From Gambelia wislizenii (taxonomy: Eukaryota > Chordata > Lepidosauria > Squamata > Crotaphytidae), in assembly GCA_030847615.1 (NCBI GenBank), contig JAUMIR010000001.1, forward strand, positions 377,872,687 through 377,936,686: a stretch of 64,000 bases of DNA, written 5' to 3'. Under the pieces are notes generated by a model. It saw nothing but the letters and a program-made list of their open reading frames with translations, was not told the origin of the DNA and did no database searches. The position numbers and the translations under genes were made by a program. This document shows, piece by piece, positions 1 to 10,785 of this stretch. Position 1 is the first letter of the stretch, and every line of letters starts with the position of its first letter.

Positions 1-140
1 CTGCACGTCTCTCTCTAACCTTGCAAATACAGTATGTACTACCCTACTTGTATTTCAAAATCTGGGGAAAAAATCCAAATCCAAAACTCTTCTGGTCCCA
101 AGCATTTCGGATAAGGGATACTCAACCTGTATTGCATTTG
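1..140. repeat. Possible fragment of an old DNA transposon
   Basis: The motif TTTCGGATAAGGGATACTCA followed by ACCTGTA (about 107-133) resembles the terminal sequence of old pogo/Tigger-like elements known from other amniotes. Only one end is visible and no target duplication can be assigned. Confidence 0.3.
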
Positions 141-452
141 AGATGTTGTGAAGTTATATGCAAGGCTCATTTGCGGGGTTTGATCTGTGGTGGCTGTTTT
201 ATACATACCGTACATATTCTTCATGTTGCCCTTCTGCTTACAGTGATGACCACATATGTGTGTTATTAGTACTTAAAGCTTTTATTTCAACATAATGCCT
301 TTCTGATGCTCTACTTTTTGTGCAGCTCAATTCCTAGGCACATTTACTCATGTGTCAGCTTTGTAAAAAAAGCTTACTCTTGAGTAAGTATGCACAGTTT
401 GGCTGCTTTAGTCCAATATTAAGATAGGTGAAAAAAGGTCCCATATACATAC

Positions 453-875
453 GTCTGAATCAAGTCTTCTTCGCTGGCGGTCTTCAGAATCAACCTCTGT
501 ATTTCCATTTATTATCTGTGTACATTTTGGACAAAGCTTCCAGCCAGGTATAAACTGCCGTCCAAACTTGGCACTTAGAAAAGTAGCATCATCTATGTCA
601 ATTGCATGCAAGTTTTTCCTTGAAAGCTTTTTGTGTATTTTAAAGGGATCACAACATGACTTTTGCAAGTCTTCATATCTATCAAGGTAAACTTTAGCAT
701 GATGGAAACAGATTGTGTGGTTGTCTGAAAATGTTATCCCGGTTCTAAGCTGAAGGAGTAATAGATCAGTTGATGAAAATTCTTGCTTAGTCTTGAAGCC
801 AGTTTGACAGGTAAAGAATGTTTTATGGCAATCACTGCTAGCTTGCAGCTGATTTCCAACTGAACATGGATCCAT
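453..875 (-). CDS. ARL14EP: ARL14EP, first coding exon (gene continues past the left edge)
   Basis: The frame encodes 141 residues starting [10 protein letters not shown] and ending in the acidic/basic stretch [11 protein letters not shown]. From memory of the human protein (about 260 residues) the match is close and colinear, so this is its N-terminal half. Cys/His positions C56, H58, H59, C74, C75 and the CPKC at 115-118 could bind a metal; that is inference. The exon ends in phase 0 at a consensus donor (GAC|GTATGT, intron from 452 leftward). ARL14EP is described as an effector of the small GTPase ARL14/ARF7 that links MHC-II vesicles to the actin motor MYO1E. The C-terminal cysteine-rich domain is encoded by exons beyond base 1. 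There is no internal stop, and the spliced structure argues against a retrocopy. Confidence 0.9.
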
Positions 876-948
876 TTTACGTGACCAGTAAAATTTATTT
901 GTCTATGTTTTGTCTTTGTCGTCTTTAGCAGTTCTTACGAGGATAATC
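876..948 (-). other. ARL14EP: 5' UTR part of ARL14EP exon 2, with splice acceptor
   Basis: On the minus strand a pyrimidine-rich tract ends in TGCTTTCTCCAG immediately before base 948, a near-ideal acceptor. The following 73 bases run to the ATG at 875 and contain in-frame stops (for example 903-905), so translation of ARL14EP starts at 875. The exon is therefore 453-948. Confidence 0.72.
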
Positions 949-953
949 CTGGA

Positions 954-3900
954 GAAAGCAGTGAAGGAAGTGAGATTCATGCTGTGTACCTTTCTTTTCA
1001 ACTAGATTCAAAACAAAAACCAACTCTCACATTAAGGTTTAAGAAGGTTTAAGAAATAGAAGGTTTAAGAAATCTCTACATTATTTTTTTCATGGATGCA
1101 GCTGAACAATACAATGAAATTATTTTCTGCTGTCAACTTTTTGTCTTTGTCTCATGTTGGGGAAAGAGCCGCCCTGGAGCTGAATGTGGCCCACAACTTA
1201 ATTTTTTCAGCCTCACCTCTCCTTTTCTGGTTTAAAAAGGTGGTGAACTGCTTTTCCTAGAAGCCTCCAGGACTGGCAATTCACGTTTTAAATAGTCACA
1301 GGGCTTTCCTGTACTGTTCAACATAAAAAGCCTTGTTTTTTCAAAAGCTGAAAGTAGTCTTTGGGACACTTCCGAGATGGTGTGTGTGTGTGTGTCTGGC
1401 ATTTGGGGCAGTGTATACAGCCCCTGATGGATCTGAGGGACAGAAAATTGACCCCTGGACCTGCCAAAGTTGTCTACCCCTTATTTACAGGCAACCTTGA
1501 CTCTAATCCTAAATTCTGGCACTCTCCTACCAGAACACATAAATCAAGGTGCCAGACCAACTTGCACCCCAGTTTCATTATCACAGCAGCTTCTATCAAA
1601 TTCCAAGCATGAAGCTTCTGAAATGGAATAGAAGTTGTATTTATTCAGAACAACAATTTAAGTGTAGTGTAATACTTGAATAATACTAGTACTACGACAA
1701 CTATGCATGTGTGTTTCTAATATCTTCAGAAGTCAGGGCCCACAGAAGAATAAGTACATGCCAGTGCTTTTGTATGTGTGTATGGTCTTTATAAAATTTC
1801 CCTTTCAGCTGCATGTTCTTGGATTGCAGTGAATACCTCTTAGACTTCTAGAACAGCTTTTAATTCAAGGTGTACAGGGCTACAATAGGGTTTTTCTCAA
1901 AATCTTGACCAAAGTCTGTTTCAAACATTACATTCTTGTCCTTTTTGATGGATTTTGAAGGATTACAATTAGGGATATTTGAATTCTTTGTCTTATTTCT
2001 CATGTGACACTGTCTTTTTCATTCTCTGTTCTGTCACAAAGAAAAACACATGTTCCAGCCCTGTCAGAAACTGGTGACTGCACTCTGAAAAAGAAAATGG
2101 TTTCATTTTGCAGCTCAGCTCAAGGTTTTTATATTTTCTTTCTAAGTGAGGACAAGTTCTAATAGATGGAATCAAGACAAGCAGAGGATAGTCACTTCAA
2201 CTCTTTAGTAATTTTAAACAAAAGCCTCCTACTTTCAAGATCCACAGAACTATTAATAATCTAAATCCATCTGGAATAGAAAACAGCTGTAAAATATATC
2301 TATTCTAAGACCCATCTTAAAATGACCAGAACATTGAAACTGCTATCACTGGCAATATTTTACAGCAGTGAATGTTGCAGCATCTGAAGCTTCAATTTTA
2401 CTCAGTTTATGAACACAAAACACAAGACAGGATCCACTGCACTGAATACTAAATGGCCCAAATATTTCCATCATGTTTGGATATCCCATAGTATTTCAGC
2501 ACCAGGTAAACACAGACCTACTAAAATGTTGTGGGAATTAGCTTTAATGGACAAATACTATCTGATAGTTACCTGCTTTCCTGGGATTAGTAGTCATTCC
2601 CATGCAAATAAGCAAGCAGCAAACTAGCAGAATCTCTTCTCCTCACCCCACAGCACAACTTCTTCCACTCACTGTCACCTTCCATTGCACTGAGTCATCT
2701 CTACCCAATTTCTCTGAAACTAGGGTAGCCAGCTGGGAAAGGAAGCTATTGTAGATTTAGACTTTTTATTGCTTCCTTTCCCCATCCTGTCATTTGTAGC
2801 AAAGATATTGTTCTGGGAGAGCAAGGAGTAACAGCAGGGGTAACAGTGAACTGCAAAGCCAGGAAGAAAACTGAGCACCCATCAAGTGTACCCACCACCA
2901 ACCACGGCATCAAGGCTGATGGTCTACAGGAACTTCTGGGAAGATTCTGACCCAATGAAAGATCTTTAAGAGCCTAGTCTTTTTATATATGCTGAGCTCA
3001 CTGACTGTTTTAAGAACAGAAGAGCCTGCTGAATCAGATCAAATTCCTATCCAGTCTTCTGTTTAATTCACAAAGTCACCTATCACTGTCTATGGAAAGC
3101 TCACAAACAAGGCATGAGCACAAGAAGGAGAAACGTATATTACCTGCTGTTGTAAACATGTTTGTTTTTTAAATCATTGCAATTGTTTATTTTAAAATTT
3201 TAAATAAATCATTATTTATACAAATGCACAATTTTAAATCAGGGGAAGGAGCCAAGAGTGAACCCTAATAAGGAGTTTTTTTTCAAAGAAAATGGTAATC
3301 TAAGTACATTTATCAGTAACAGAAAATAGTTCATGCCACAACCAATTTCAACTCCATGCTGAATAGAGTATGTGTCAGGAAGTGGAATGGGTGGCAGGAG
3401 ATTAACACTGGTCAATGTTGTACCGATCTGGTACACAATGAACAACAGCCCCTATCCTGCCCCAACTTTCTCTGTCTGATTGAGCCAAAGCTGTTCTCAG
3501 GTATGTGCCTGTACTTGACATGAAGGAAAAGGAGCCCCAAGATAGACCAAGGCCTTGTCAACAGCATCACAGGCTGGCAGACACTGGAAAGAACACAGGG
3601 AGACAAGAGAGTCTTCCCAAGGGAAAAAAAAAAAAAAAAAAGCATCATGTAGAGAGATTTAGCTTAGCGGGGGCGGGGGGAGGCAAATAAATGGAGATGT
3701 GACAGAAGTGTATACAATTAAGTATGGTAAGCAAGAAAGCAGATAAGGATGACTGGAGGCCACTATGCACACTGGAGGAAAAGGGATGAGACCAATCAAC
3801 TTTGACCAGACTGCCTGGAAAAATCTGAAGGGGATTCAAGTCAATGGGCAAAGTGAACTTATATTCAAGGAAACATGCACCGAAGACTTCTCCAGACCTA

Positions 3901-4480
3901 TTCATTTTGGGATGGCTGGGGATAGAAACTTTGTGGCTGGTGCACAGAGGGCTACTGAGTGGCCACAGCCCTGCCCCCTATATGTGTCACTACCCACTGT
4001 TCAGTCATAGTCCTGAACAGGACTAGTGAAAGTCAATTAGTCTAGTAATGGGTGACAGTAGCTGAAACACAGAATTGTTAGGTGGATCACTGGGGTTCAG
4101 TTCAGTGAAGAAAAATAAGAGGGCATGGGAGGGTGAGGAAAGATACAAGGTTAAAAAAAAAAAACCTCCCTCTACTGCAAAGAATTATTTCAAAACCCCT
4201 AAATGTATGCCTTGATTATACAGAAGAAGAAAAAAATGCAACAACTCAGGACGGGAGCTTTGTGTAAGGGAAATTATGTTCTTCAGTTATGTACACTATA
4301 CTTGAATTGAGGTGAGGTAGCCAGGTTAGCCTAAGTATCTGTATGCTTGTATTGGAGTGGCTAGAATGAACTTTTACAATCACCATTCAGGGTCAGACTG
4401 GATAGCCCCATGGGTCTTTGCAAGTTCTTTCTCTTTCTCCCCCCAGCCAGTAAACAATTCCATCTAATAACGGGTCAGAG
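954..4480. other. Intron 1 of ARL14EP, distal part: no recognised gene
   Basis: AT-rich sequence with short tracts only: a (GT)n run near 1380-1396 and poly-A runs at about 3622-3640 and 4154-4164. The open frames here are short and lack recognisable domains or flanking splice sites. I see nothing else to annotate. Confidence 0.5.
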
Positions 4481-4489
4481 TGTACCTCA

Positions 4490-5228
4490 ATCTTATCCTG
4501 TCCTGTAAACATTTCCTGTTCTGTAAACAGTTCTTGCAAGAGAAGGAAGTGCTGAATATTGTGAAACTAGTGAAGCAACAATAAGGGGAGGGCACTGCTT
4601 GTGTGCGCGTGGCACAAAATCATATAAAAGCATTCTGTAGCCGTAGCTCAGGCTTGGTATTTTGGAAGTGATTCTGGCCAAGGCCCGCTGGCGTTACTTT
4701 CAATAAAAGATAACTCCTTTTCCAAACTCCTGTCAGGAGTTAGAAACTGAACTCCATTATAAAATGGCCGAACAACTGCAGAACCATGCTGAGTCATAAT
4801 GGCTGACTGCATGAACTATTAAGTCATGCCTAGTCAGGCCACTAGAGGGCAATGTCCTGTAGATGTATATATGGGAGAGCTCAGGACAGAGCTCACTGCC
4901 TCCTCTCTTCTCTTCCTGTGAATGCTGAGGCCTGGTGAAGCAGTTTCTCCTTCAGTAGTAAATATATGTATATACTGCAACTGTTTGACTTTGAAGATAA
5001 AAGTGCCTCCTGCTTATTTGGAAGTCAAACACTCTGTGTGAGAGTATTCTTAGGAAAAGGTTCCTACTGAGTCTGCTGAGATAGTTTTTAGCTTCTGCTG
5101 GGGACTGAGTGTCCTATCATCCCGTGACAACTCTGTGGTCTCCCTGTCTCTGAATTCTGCTAGAGGCAGAGGTAAAGTTCAATTTTTGATTAGAACAGCT
5201 ATACCATCTATTGGATAAGTGTCTGTCA
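4490..5228 (+). mobile_element. Candidate older LTR, interrupted by a second LTR
   Basis: Bases 4620-4730 show an LTR-like order: a TATA-type CATATAAAAGCA (about 4620), then a poly-A signal CAATAAAAGATA (about 4700). If the 399-base insertion at 4731-5129 is removed, the sequence continues as a U5-like stretch ending near GTCTGTCA (5228), followed by TTTGGAGGG. That resembles a retroviral primer-binding context. The start is uncertain, no second LTR is seen, and the downstream leader (5229-5540) has no recognisable gag. This is probably a fragment of an old LTR retroelement. Confidence 0.35.
4731..5129 (+). mobile_element. Solo LTR (399 bp)
   Basis: It begins TGTCAGGAG and ends CCGTGACA, the usual TG...CA ends of an LTR. 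The flanks ACTCC (4726-4730) and ACTCT (5130-5134) match at four of five bases, as expected for an aged 5-bp target duplication. Inside are a TATA-like TGTATATATGGG (about 4865) and a TAAAAGTGCCTCCTG region typical of the R/U5 border. No internal genes are present, so it is a recombined solo LTR, nested in what looks like an older LTR. Confidence 0.55.
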
Positions 5229-5544
5229 TTTGGAGGGTACTTGCTCAGAAGAAAGAAAGGGATAGTCTGCAAGGGTTCAGAAGCACTTCTAATAATTTAC
5301 TTCTGGCTAATAAAAAAGAAAAAGGAAAAGAAAAGTCAACTACTAACTATAATTTGTGGATACCCTGTCCATTACTAACAACACCTTTGAAGGGGCAAAA
5401 CTGGAACTGTGTTTCTAAGGAGAACAGAGAAAGCCACCAATTCCCCTGAATCAAGGATTCATCTGGGATGGAGGAAACCACAGGAAAACAAAGATCAGAG
5501 AAAAAATAGCCCCAATCACTAGCCAGACTTGGTCAGGTAGAAAG
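5229..5544. other. Possible retroelement leader, no recognised coding
   Basis: An open frame at 5219-5449 is lysine-rich and resembles no gag protein I know. The stretch may be the internal leader of the older LTR element or unrelated intron sequence. Confidence 0.25.
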
Positions 5545-5680
5545 CAGTAGATAGACTCAAGGAAGACATGGTCCTGAGTATGCAAGACCTGAGCTGGGCT
5601 GTTGATGATTGGGTGACTTGGAGGTCTCATTCATGGGGGCTGTCGTAAGTCAAAGTCGACTTGAAGTCAACTGACATCTA
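5545..5680 (+). mobile_element. RTE/BovB-type LINE, 3' end fragment
   Basis: The sequence reads through the end of an RTE-type ORF (ATAGACTCAAGGAAG... CAAGACCTGAGC) and ends in a tail with GTAAGTCAAAGTCGACTTGA. The same 3' block recurs at 9337-9455 and 35338-35403. It is strongly 5' truncated. Confidence 0.6.
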
Positions 5681-6230
5681 CAAGAAAAATAATTATCAAT
5701 TGTTACTCTGGACCAACTATTGGAATAAATTTTATGTTTCTGCTCATAAAAATTAGTCTCACAACCAACAAGCCCATGACAAATATTAAAGCAAAGCAGA
5801 CTTAGCTGGATACCTGAAAAAAATGTTTTACAAAGTAAAAAATTGTAGAAAACACACAATTCCATAATGCAAATATGTAAATCTAGAATACATGGCTGGA
5901 TACAAATTATTGATTCTGTACTGCCAAAAGGAACCCATCCCCCTTCTAAAATACCTGATTAAATCACCAATGGCATTAGTTCTGATCCAGCATCAGTTGC
6001 TTAATACCCATGAAAATATATTGAGAAGGGGTAAAAAATTATCAGAATTGAGGTGTTCCATTTTCATAGTCAGTTTGTCACAGAGTTAAGTTTAACACAA
6101 AATGAGGGTTTGCCACCAACTGTACACACAGAAGGCAATGCTGTTGCTTGAATAGTACACTTAGCTGGCAAACACAATTGCAAACTTTAATCTGACACAC
6201 TTCTACTTATGACCACCATAGACACAATGC
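5681..6230. other. Intron stretch without recognised features
   Basis: AT-rich, with chance open frames on both strands and no domains or repeat ends that I can identify. Confidence 0.4.
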
Positions 6231-6473
6231 ACAGCCATGTCCCTTCATATTCGCTGGGGTTTGGTTCCAAGAACACCCCTCCCCCGTGAATACCAAAATC
6301 CGTGAATAATCAAGTCCCATTATATGCACTGGCATAGCAAAATGGTGTCCCTTATATAAAATGGCAAAATCAAGGTGTGATTTTTGGATTATTAATTTTT
6401 AAAGAATATTTTCAAGCTGTGAATACTTAAATTCGTGGATACCAAATCTGTGGATATGGAGAGACAACTGTAC
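6231..6473 (+). mobile_element. Tigger/pogo-like MITE
   Basis: It has terminal inverted repeats of the CAGTTGTCCCT type (left end degraded) and a body reading TTCGCTGGGGTTTGG, GGTGTCCCTTATATAA and GGCAAAATCAAGGT. It ends in GAGACAACTGTA. The size (about 240 bp) and absence of a transposase show a non-autonomous copy. At least four close relatives lie nearby at 7483, 9114, 10555 and 10991. Confidence 0.75.
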
Positions 6474-7482
6474 TGCTGCAGGGTGATTCACAATTATGAG
6501 GAATTCTTTTGTAAAACCTGAAAAACTGGAAACCAGGGTGGGGAAAACCCCGGTATGTACTGTGGCCATGATATCTCTAGAACACTACCCTGGATTGTCT
6601 TAAAAACTACCACTTGCTGATACTTCAAAGAAATAAAGTCATTTTATATATGCACACTTTATATCTTTCTTAAATTCTTCCAAACTTACCATATTGTCAA
6701 ATCAGAATCATTTCCTAATTATGATTTATTGACAGAAAACACTTACATGGGACACTCTTGCAGCTGACTACCCCAGGAGTTAAGCTAGGCTGAAGAACGG
6801 AGAAAGGATGCCCCCCCTCCGAAAGACTGCAACTTCTATCATCCCTCACTGTTTACCACACGATCTAGGACTGGTGGGTCTTGCATACCAATAAGGCCCT
6901 GGGAGCCAAATGTTCTCTCTCCCCTGAGCAGACCAGTTAAATGACATTATAAAACAGAGTTCTCTATGCGCTGCATCTTTCTCATACCTCCAGCAGGCCT
7001 ATCCAAATGATTTTAAAGTGTGAATTTTAAATTTGCGTGTTGACTGTTTTAAAATGTCCAGGTTTTACTTGTTCTTTTTAAATTGATATATGCATTTAAT
7101 TGAAATGTGCTTTAACCATGTCTATGTGTTAATGTGTTGTTTCCTGTCTGGATCCACAGGGAGAGGCAGGTAAGAAATTATTATTAGTAGTAGTATTACT
7201 ATTATTGTTGTTATTTTTTGTTATCACTATACCTCAGGATAACTGTGAGAATAAAACCAGGGACTGAGGCAAAATCTTGAGCTTTCTAGAGAAAACCAAA
7301 ATACGACTCCCCACACAAACATCTAAATTTAAGTTATGAGGATAGCTTTACTGGCCAGGAGGATCCAGGATGCTCCCTCTCTCCTCCCCTTCCACGCAGT
7401 CCTTAGGACAGCAGGGCTTTCTGCCTTTTTACCCTTAATATTACGGTACTAAACATGCTGCTTAAAACCTCCAGGCCTCAAA
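6474..7482. other. Intron stretch with a LINE-like 3' end
   Basis: Bases about 7010-7215 end in a GGGAGAGGCAGGTAAGAAATT motif followed by an ATT-rich microsatellite (7178-7218), the form of a LINE 3' end on the plus strand. The rest is unrecognised. Confidence 0.35.
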
Positions 7483-7715
7483 CAGTTGTCCCTTCACATT
7501 CGCTGGGGTTTGGTTCCAGGATCCCCCGTGGATACCAAAACCCGTGAATACTCAAGTCCCATGATATGCCATGGCATTGCAAAACGGTGTCCCTTATATA
7601 AGATGACAAAATCAAGGTGTGCTTTTTGGATTATTATTATTATTTTAAGAATATTTTCAAGCCGTGAATGCTTCAAAGCGAGGATACCAAATCCGTGGAT
7701 ACGGAGAGACAACTG
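7483..7715 (+). mobile_element. Tigger/pogo-like MITE next to the promoter
   Basis: CAGTTGTCCCT start, ACAACTG end, same body as the copy at 6231. It lies just downstream (in gene orientation) of the first exon's donor, inside intron 1. It is among the better preserved copies. Confidence 0.8.
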
Positions 7716-7779
7716 TACCCTTCCCTTTCTATTCTTCCACCAAGGAAACCCTTTGCAAACCGGAGTAGGAAAGCAACCC

Positions 7780-8350
7780 ACCCTTTCCTTTAGCGCAGGG
7801 GTCCTAAGCTTCCCCTCTCCTCCTCCTGCTGCTGCCTCTTCCTCGCCTCTCCCACCCCGGCGCTTACCTTGCCATAAGCTTTCCTCCGGCCGAGCCCGCC
7901 GGCCAAGCCCGAGCCCGCCTCGCCCACGGCCGCCATGATGCCGAAACGCCCTTCCACGTCCACAGCAGCCGCAGGAGGCGGCGGCGGCGGAGGGCCAAGG
8001 CGCGCTCCCGAAAGACACTTCCGGCTCCTCCATGCCGCCCTGGCCGAGCCTTCCATGTGCGGGGCTGTCCAGTGGGAAACGGCAGAGCGTTCCTGCACCA
8101 CTTTCATGGTGGCGGAGAAAAGGCGGGCTTTCTTTCCCGCCGCAGGCGTTGCTGCTTTCCTACCGGTCAAGCAACACCTGTGGTTGAAATGACTTCTTCT
8201 ACGCAACCGTTAAAAGGCCCACAGGCTCCAGTTTTCCTTCGAATGTATCCATTCTCTGGCTCTCAATCTGGCAACGGCTGGGGCAGAACAGAGGAACCAA
8301 TGTGGAAATGTAAAGGAAGAAGTTAAGGTTGCAGGGACGCTTTCGTCGCA
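7780..8350 (-). promoter_or_regulatory. CpG-island promoter
   Basis: This is one of the few CpG-rich, GC-rich blocks here that is not flanked by transposon ends. It holds an ETS/GABP-type site (CCGGAAGT on the minus strand, 8024-8017) about 80 bases upstream of the first-exon ATG. A YY1-like ATGGCGGCC overlaps that ATG. There is no TATA box at the expected place, which fits a housekeeping-type dispersed promoter. The plus strand also contains open frames, as GC-rich islands do, so divergent transcription is possible but unsupported. Confidence 0.65.
7868..8030 (-). other. ARL14EP: Probable non-coding first exon of ARL14EP
   Basis: Minus-strand GC-rich sequence ends in a strong splice donor (GGCAAG|GTAAGC, junction 7868/7867). 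It lies in a CpG island about 7 kb upstream of exon 2 on the same strand. An ATG at 7936-7934 opens a frame starting MAAVGEAGSG that reaches the donor in phase 0 after 23 codons. Joined to the acceptor at 948 it would read seven more codons and stop at 927-925, giving a 30-codon upstream ORF rather than an N-terminal extension. The transcription start is not fixed; 8030 is an estimate. Assignment to ARL14EP rests on strand, spacing and splice signals, not on homology. Confidence 0.6.
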
Positions 8351-8378
8351 ACGGTCTTTGCCGGCAGTTACACTACAG

Positions 8379-8793
8379 CAGTGTGGCTCTTAAACTTCCC
8401 CCCCCAGGAACCCCCTGTAAATATATTTTGTTGCCCTGGACCCCCAAGACTTAACACAAGAGTTAAAACAGCAACGACAAACAACAATAGATGATGATAC
8501 ACTTACGCCATCCATTAATCCTTCCCTCAGAGCCACTGGACTTTTTTCCTGCTTTTTCCTGCAAGTTAGTGGCTGAAGTGTATTAAATGGCAATGCGCAG
8601 GCCAAGCCAGCCAGCCAGCTTTTGCTTGGGCTCCTGTCATGTGGCTTGGCTCCAACCCTCTAGGGGACCCCCAGCGAGGACATCAACTTCAACCCTCTGG
8701 GGATCCCCTGAGAGATCTTCAACCCTCCAGGAACCCCCTGTGAGGACATCGTGGACCCCTGGGGGTCCCCAGACCACAGGTTAAGAACCACTG
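8379..8793. mobile_element. hAT-like non-autonomous transposon (415 bp)
   Basis: The ends are inverted: CAGTGTGGCTCTTAAAC at the left and GGTTAAGAACCACTG at the right. Flanks CACTACAG (8371-8378) and CAATACAG (8794-8801) agree at seven of eight bases, the 8-bp target duplication of hAT elements. The interior holds three related CAACCCTC...GGGGA blocks (about 8655-8735). There is no transposase. A second copy in the other orientation is at 12890-13108. Confidence 0.75.
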
Positions 8794-9113
8794 CAATACA
8801 GTACTGCCCTGGTGGGACAGAACTCACTTTATTTATTTTTTTAAAAAAACTTAGGTAAATAAAAATATTAGCTGGGCTTTGTTTTAAACCCCAGCGAAAT
8901 CTGGTCTCCTGAAGTCCTAGCCCAACACTCAATCCAGATCAGGCTGCTTCTCCGGTATGAGAACACACACACACTTCATTGTGTGTGAATAGTGGTTCAT
9001 GTGTTGCTCTCAGTGTTGAAAGTAATGTGCAAATAGATTTATGTTCTGCGACAAAGCGTATCATCTGGTATGTGAGAAACAGAATGGGGAAACCCAGGTC
9101 TGAAACCGGAAGA

Positions 9114-9336
9114 TACAGTTGTCCCTTCATATTCACTGGGGTTTGGTTCCAGGACCCCCCACCCCCGGATACCAATATCTGTGAATACTCAAGTCCCATT
9201 ATATGCAATGGCATAGCAAAATGGTATCCCTTATATAAGATGGCAAAATCAAGGTTTGCTTTTTGGATTATTATTTTTTAAAGAATATTTTCAAGCCGTG
9301 AATACTTAAATCTATGGATACGGAGGGACAACTGTA
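9114..9336 (+). mobile_element. Tigger/pogo-like MITE with TA flanks
   Basis: Starts TACAGTTGTCCCT and ends GGACAACTGTA, so TA dinucleotides flank both ends, as for Tc1/mariner/pogo insertions. The body matches the other copies. Confidence 0.8.
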
Positions 9337-9690
9337 CTAGATTGATAGACTGAATCAGGGAAGCCACGGCCTTGAGTCTGCAAGACCTGAGCAGGGCTTC
9401 TGATGATAGCAGGGTCCCCAGAAATCAAAGTCGACTGGACAGCAGTTAACAAGATCCTCCACAGTATCAAGGAGAGATAAAGGTTCAATCCCCATAAAAA
9501 TAACTGAGAAAATGAAACTAAGACCAGGAATTACAATGATCAAGTACAGTACTGTACATTGTGTCACAACAAAACAGTTACATAGTTTTTAGAAATAATT
9601 TGGGGGGAGTAAATACATGTAGACGTCATGGGGTTGCTGTAAATTGAAGTTGACTTGACCACCGTTAATAAACAAACAAAAACGTATGCC
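9337..9690 (+). mobile_element. RTE/BovB-type LINE 3' end pieces
   Basis: 9343-9452 repeats the conserved 3' block (GAATCAGGGAAGCCACGGCC, GCAAGACCTGAGCAGGG, AAAGTCGACT). A second tail-like piece at about 9628-9685 reads GGGTTGCTGTAAATTGAAGT and ends in an AAACA-rich tail. Both are severely truncated. The first begins directly at the edge of the Tigger-like MITE. Confidence 0.5.
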
Positions 9691-9867
9691 ATCCTGAGCC
9701 CCTCAGGGCTGGATTTTTTTTTAAATGTAGTGGTTGCATGAAATGAAATAAACATCTGAAAAGAGAGTGAAATAACATTTTAAAATCCCCTCAGATTGAC
9801 AGCATTACATGGAATAAAAAAGAAGCAAGGAACACTTCCTCTCCACAAACACACATTGTCTGAAAAT

Positions 9868-9890
9868 GTGTGTGTGTGTGTGTGTGTGTG
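9868..9890 (+). repeat. (GT)n microsatellite
   Basis: Uninterrupted GT dinucleotide run of about 11 units. Confidence 0.9.
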
Positions 9891-10269
9891 AAATTGGTTT
9901 TGCTCATGACATGTAATTTCCATGTTTTTTTCCTTGGAGGTACGTTGCATCTATTATTCAAACACTTGGCTTTAGCTTTCAAGGTGGATTCTGCCCTGCT
10001 CTTGTATAATTGCTCCCTCCTTATCTTCAGCCAAGGTTGAGGCCAAATCCACACTACACAAATAATCCAGTTTGAAACGGGATTGTTTGCCACGACTCCT
10101 TCCTATTGAATCTTGGGATTTGTGGTTTTATAAGGTGTTTAGATTTCTCTGCCAAAGAGTGGCGGAAAACCGCACCAGCATCCCGATGAGAAGTGGCTAA
10201 TGGGAACACGAAGTGATGGCTACGAAGGGCTGTTTATATCTCTTTGACCTCAGAGGGATGAAGGGAGAG

Positions 10270-10345
10270 GAAGCTTTGAGAACGAACGCGCTTACCGGCG
10301 AGCGCTCTTGTCTGCGCGCATGCGCAGAAAAGATTTCTTTTTCCT
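10270..10345 (-). promoter_or_regulatory. NRF1-site CpG patch, candidate alternative promoter or first exon
   Basis: A perfect NRF1 palindrome GCGCATGCGC sits at 10316-10325 in a local cluster of CpGs. Just downstream on the minus strand is CGCCG|GTAAGCGCG, a usable splice donor. NRF1 site followed by a short GC-rich exon and a donor is a typical arrangement for a minor first exon, and the strand matches ARL14EP. No transcript evidence is available, so this remains a candidate. Confidence 0.35.
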
Positions 10346-10554
10346 CAGTAATTAACTGCCTAGAAAGTGTTAAGCGACTTTTGTTTGGTTTTGGTCTCGC
10401 AAGTAATGCATGCCTTTTCTCCCCTCAACCAACATTGAGCTATGAAAGCGGAAGCCTCTTGGAGAATTTAATGCTCGATTCAACACGACTGCGCTTTGAT
10501 TGGTTTGCATTTCCCAATGCCTGACTGAATGCAAGTGATGCAAAATGCAAACAA

Positions 10555-10785
10555 TACAATTGTCCCTCCATATCCACGGATTTGGTATCCACGGATTTAA
10601 GTATTCACGGCTTGAATATATTAAAAAAAAATAATCCAAAAAGCACACCTTGATTTTGCCATCTTATATAAGGGACACCATTTTGCAATGCCATTGCACA
10701 TAATGGGACTTGAGTATTCACGGATTTTTGTATCCACGGGGGGTCCTGGAACCAAACCCCAGCGAATATGAAGGGACAACTTGTA
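10555..10785 (-). mobile_element. Tigger/pogo-like MITE
   Basis: Inverse orientation to the copies at 6231-9336, beginning TACAATTGTCCCTCC and ending GGGACAACTTGTA. TA flanks are present at both ends. Confidence 0.78.

Noticed and set aside
7486..8206. Long overlapping open frames in the CpG island on both strands (up to 179 codons)
   Set aside because: They overlap each other and a MITE (7483-7715), read Gly/Pro/Ala/Arg repeats expected from GC content, and cross the strong splice donor at 7867.
10213..10524. 103-codon frame across the NRF1 patch
   Set aside because: No recognisable domain; opposite strand to the splice donor; likely chance.
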